A stretch of DNA of 15,012 nt from JAAYKS01 sp964479435 (GTDB taxonomy: Bacteria; Bacillota; Clostridia; Saccharofermentanales; UBA5734): contig CAYZME010000049.1 in assembly GCA_964479435.1 (NCBI GenBank), forward strand, positions 1 to 15,012, read 5' to 3'. Shown one piece after another: positions 12,736 to 15,012 of this stretch. Position 1 is the stretch's first letter. The number at the start of each line of letters is the position of its first letter. The notes under the pieces are model-generated. The model did no database searches. It worked only from the letters and a program-made list of their open reading frames with translations, and was not told the DNA's origin. A program made the position numbers and the translations under genes.

Positions 12736-13326
12736 ATGGAGTCAATACAGATCTCACCCTGGACCTGGACCCGTGCCCCCCAGCGCTATGAAACAGGCGT
12801 CGACTGCGTGGTGCTGACCACCGACCCCGAGACCGACCTTTGGCAGCGCACGTATTACGGCATGCGGCGTGACAACGCGCCCGTCTACCAGACGCGGACC
12901 GACGCGCGATATTTTTCCTTTACCGTCAAAGTGGAATTCGATTACAAAGGCGCCTATGACCAATGCGGGGTGGCGATCTATCTGGACGGGGAAAACTGGA
13001 TGAAAGCGTCCATCGAGTACGAAAACGACGCGTTCTCCCGCCTGGGCAGTGTGGTGACCAACCGCGGCTATTCGGATTGGGCTACCACCGACGTCCCCAC
13101 CGAAATCGGCGAGATCTGGTACAGGCTCAGCCGCCGCGAAAGCGATTACTATATCGAAACGTCGCGGGACGGCGTCCACTACCAGCAGATGCGGATTTTC
13201 CACTTGCACGCCGGTGGCGGCGAAATTGCCTTTGGCGTATACGCCTGCAGCCCGGCTGAATCCAGCTTTACCGCGCGCTTTACACAGATGCAAGTCGGCC
13301 CGTGCGTCTGGGAATTGCACGAGTAA
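12736..13326 (+). CDS. DUF1349 domain protein (concanavalin A-like fold)
   Basis: A 196-residue soluble protein that is one DUF1349 domain from end to end, the usual length of stand-alone members. Typical segments are visible: ARYFSFTVKVEFDYKGAYDQ, GVAIYLDGENWMKASIEYEN (residues 76-95), LGSVVTNRGYSDWAT and the C-terminal FGVYACSP. The family has the jelly-roll concanavalin A-like fold shared with laminarinase-type and lectin domains and is often found with carbohydrate-active enzymes, but no enzymatic activity is established for stand-alone members; the historical label 'regulation of enolase 1' rests on weak evidence. There is no signal peptide, so it acts in the cytoplasm. AGGAGG lies nine bases before the ATG. 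It is a single-gene unit sharing a divergent control region with the UraA-like permease. Confidence 0.88.
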   Translation: MESIQISPWTWTRAPQRYETGVDCVVLTTDPETDLWQRTYYGMRRDNAPVYQTRTDARYFSFTVKVEFDYKGAYDQCGVAIYLDGENWMKASIEYENDAFSRLGSVVTNRGYSDWATTDVPTEIGEIWYRLSRRESDYYIETSRDGVHYQQMRIFHLHAGGGEIAFGVYACSPAESSFTARFTQMQVGPCVWELHE

Positions 13327-13359
13327 CGGCGAGCCGTCTGCCAGCAGAGGGTGTCAGCA

Positions 13360-13391
13360 AACAGGAGGGGGCCGCGATGCCCCCTCCTGTT
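13360..13391. terminator. Hairpin terminator between convergent genes
   Basis: A perfect 13-bp stem (AACAGGAGGGGGC at 13360-13372 with its complement at 13379-13391, six-base loop) lies between the ends of the DUF1349 gene (stop 13326) and the acyl-CoA synthetase gene (stop 13417). T tracts are short on both sides (GTTGGTT on plus, GTTTGC on minus). It probably works in both directions. Confidence 0.75.
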
Positions 13392-13416
13392 GGTTCGTCT
13401 GTGGGTCTGAGCGTGA

Positions 13417-15003
13417 TCAGCTTGTGGTCTGCGCCTCGACCAGCCGTTCGCCGCAATAGATCTCACGCAGCTTGGGTTTTTCGATCTTGCCGGTGGGATT
13501 GCGGGGGACCGGGGCGAAGATCAGCACGCGCGGGCGCTTGTAGCGCGGCAGGTCGAGACAGAAGGTGTGGATGTCTTCTTCCGCGCAGGCGATGCCGTCT
13601 TTGATCTCGATGACGGCGGCCGCGATCTCGCCCAACCGCGTGTCGGGCAAGCCGATGACGGCGGCGTCCTTGATCGCCGGGTGGGTGCGGAGGAAATCCT
13701 CGATCTGGACGGGGTAGATGTTTTCGCCGCCCGAGATGATCACATCTTTTTTGCGGTCGACGAGAAAAATAAACCCGTCCGCGTCCATATGCGCGACATC
13801 GCCGGTAAACAGCCAGCCTTCTTTGAGGATCTCGGCGGTGGCTTTGGGGTTGTTGAAATATTCTTTCATCACGCCGGGGCCGCGCACGACCAGCTCGCCG
13901 ACCTCCCCCTGGGGGACGGGTGCGCCTTGCTCGTCGACGATGCGCGTCTCCCACAGGTACCCGGCTTTGCCGATGGCCCCCACTTTGTGGATGTTTTCCA
14001 TGCCCAGGTGGACGCAGCCCGGGCCGATCGACTCGCTCAGCCCGTAATTGGTGTCGTATTGGTGGTGGGGAAAGATCCGCATCCAGCGGCGGATCAGGCT
14101 GGGCGGGACCGGCTGGGCGCCGATGTGCATCAGGCGCCATTGTGTCAGGCGGTAGTTATCCAGCTGGATCTCACCGCGCTCGAGGGCGTCGAGGATGTCC
14201 TGGGCCCAGGGCACCAACAGCCAGACGATCGTGGCGCGCTCTTCGGAGACGGCCTGCAACACCCACTCGGGCTTGACGCCGCGCAGGATGACCGCGCGCC
14301 CGCCGACCAGCAAGCTGCCGAACCAATGCATTTTGGCGCCGGTGTGATACAGCGGCGGGATGCACAAAAAGACATCGTCGTGGGTCTGTTGGTGGTGATT
14401 CTGTTCGGTCAGACAAGCCGAAACCAGAGCCGCGTGGGAGTGGAGAATCGCCTTGGGAAACCCAGTGGTGCCGGAGGAAAAATAGATGGCCGCGTCGTCG
14501 TCGTCGAGCAGTTCGACCGCGGGGGCGATCGAAGAGCAGTAGGTGACGAGGCGGTCATAGCTGTCGGCAAAGGGCGGGGCCTGTTCGCCGACATGAAAAA
14601 AAGTCTTGACGTCGTGCAGTTGATCCAGCACTTGTTCGACCCGGCCGACAAACTCGGGGCCAAAGATCAGGGCGTCCACCTCGGCCAGGCTCAGGCAATA
14701 TTGAATCTCTTCCGCGGTGTAGCGGAAGTTGAGCGGCACGGCCAGGGCGCCGGTTTTGAGGATGCCAAAATAAACCGGCAGCCACTCGAGGCAATTCATC
14801 AGCAGGACCGCGACCTTGTCGCCTTTTTGAATGCCACGGGTGAGCAGCAGATTGGCAAAGCGGTTGGCCTTGATGTCAAAATCTTTCCAGGTCATCTCGC
14901 GCCGGTATCGTTCGGCCGAAGAGACCTCGATCAGATTGTATTCCCGCCAGGTGACGGAGTGTTCGGGCTGATTGGCCGGGTTGATTTCGACCAGACTGGT
15001 CAT
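13417..15003 (-). CDS. AMP-dependent acyl-CoA synthetase/ligase
   Basis: The 528-residue product activates a carboxylic acid as acyl-adenylate and transfers it to coenzyme A (ANL superfamily). Motifs in order: the ATP-binding loop YFSSGTTGFPK (174-184), TNYGLSES in the centre, GWLFTGDVAHMDADGFIFLVDRKKD containing the TGD and R-K-D hinge, GGENIYPVQIED, and the C-terminal NPTGKIEK with catalytic K506. Length is normal for a medium/long-chain or aryl acyl-CoA ligase; the substrate cannot be read from sequence. The N-terminal INPANQPEHSVTWREYNLIE and AERYRREMTWKDF are typical of a group of uncharacterised synthetases whose start falls about here. The ATG at 15003 leaves only nine upstream bases, so the ribosome site is out of view and a few more N-terminal residues are possible. 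The gene runs away from the window, and its upstream neighbours are unknown. Confidence 0.92.
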   Translation of the reverse strand: MTSLVEINPANQPEHSVTWREYNLIEVSSAERYRREMTWKDFDIKANRFANLLLTRGIQKGDKVAVLLMNCLEWLPVYFGILKTGALAVPLNFRYTAEEIQYCLSLAEVDALIFGPEFVGRVEQVLDQLHDVKTFFHVGEQAPPFADSYDRLVTYCSSIAPAVELLDDDDAAIYFSSGTTGFPKAILHSHAALVSACLTEQNHHQQTHDDVFLCIPPLYHTGAKMHWFGSLLVGGRAVILRGVKPEWVLQAVSEERATIVWLLVPWAQDILDALERGEIQLDNYRLTQWRLMHIGAQPVPPSLIRRWMRIFPHHQYDTNYGLSESIGPGCVHLGMENIHKVGAIGKAGYLWETRIVDEQGAPVPQGEVGELVVRGPGVMKEYFNNPKATAEILKEGWLFTGDVAHMDADGFIFLVDRKKDVIISGGENIYPVQIEDFLRTHPAIKDAAVIGLPDTRLGEIAAAVIEIKDGIACAEEDIHTFCLDLPRYKRPRVLIFAPVPRNPTGKIEKPKLREIYCGERLVEAQTTS

Positions 15004-15012
15004 GTTGGGATA

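Noticed and set aside
1..15012. CRISPR arrays, insertion sequences, prophage genes, tRNA or rRNA genes
   Set aside because: No regularly spaced repeats, transposase or integrase motifs, terminal inverted repeats, or recognisable structural RNA sequences were found on reading either strand.

Overview
This is a GC-rich bacterial chromosomal window (roughly 60 % GC by eye) with densely packed genes, strong AGGAGG-type ribosome-binding sites, sigma70-like promoters with TATAAT -10 boxes, and T-tailed intrinsic terminators. A CIRCE operator, a B12-dependent class II ribonucleotide reductase, a CmuA/MtaA-like URO-D protein and paired Gfo/Idh/MocA oxidoreductases suggest a free-living member of a high-GC Bacillota or Chloroflexota lineage. 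That placement is inference from style and gene content, with low confidence. No phage, insertion sequence, CRISPR array, rRNA or tRNA was seen.

Layout. (1) 1-216: the 3' end of an exporter-type ABC ATPase on the plus strand with a strong hairpin terminator. (2) 261-2038, minus strand: a translationally coupled pair, a URO-D-like protein followed by a Cx5R protein phosphatase. (3) 2232-5435, plus strand: an aldo/keto reductase and two Gfo/Idh/MocA dehydrogenases, the last two closely spaced. These look like a small carbohydrate or polyol redox module, diverging from the URO-D pair. The divergent gap holds three 14-bp tandem repeats. (4) 5642-8695, plus strand: nrdJ, preceded by two possible NrdR boxes and ended by a near-perfect terminator. 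(5) 8933-9229, plus strand: a 98-residue two-CxxC protein with its own consensus promoter in an AT-rich pocket. (6) 9323-9775, minus strand: an Hsp20 chaperone under a CIRCE operator. (7) 9964-10986, minus strand: a PdxA/PdxA2-family dehydrogenase with a palindrome beside its ribosome-binding site. (8) 11193-12608, minus strand: a UraA-like NCS2 permease with its own terminator. (9) 12736-13326, plus strand: a DUF1349 protein diverging from the permease across a shared palindrome. (10) 13417-15003, minus strand: an acyl-CoA synthetase reaching almost to the window end.

How the genes fit together. The window is a set of short independent transcription units rather than one pathway. The redox genes of region 3 and the DUF1349 gene are compatible with sugar catabolism. 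NrdJ and UraA concern nucleotide supply, and Hsp20 belongs to the HrcA heat-shock regulon. I see no convincing multi-gene novel system. The most interesting material is regulatory: the 14-bp repeat array, the divergent-promoter palindrome, the paired NrdR-like boxes, the pdxA leader palindrome, and the orphan small zinc-knuckle gene.
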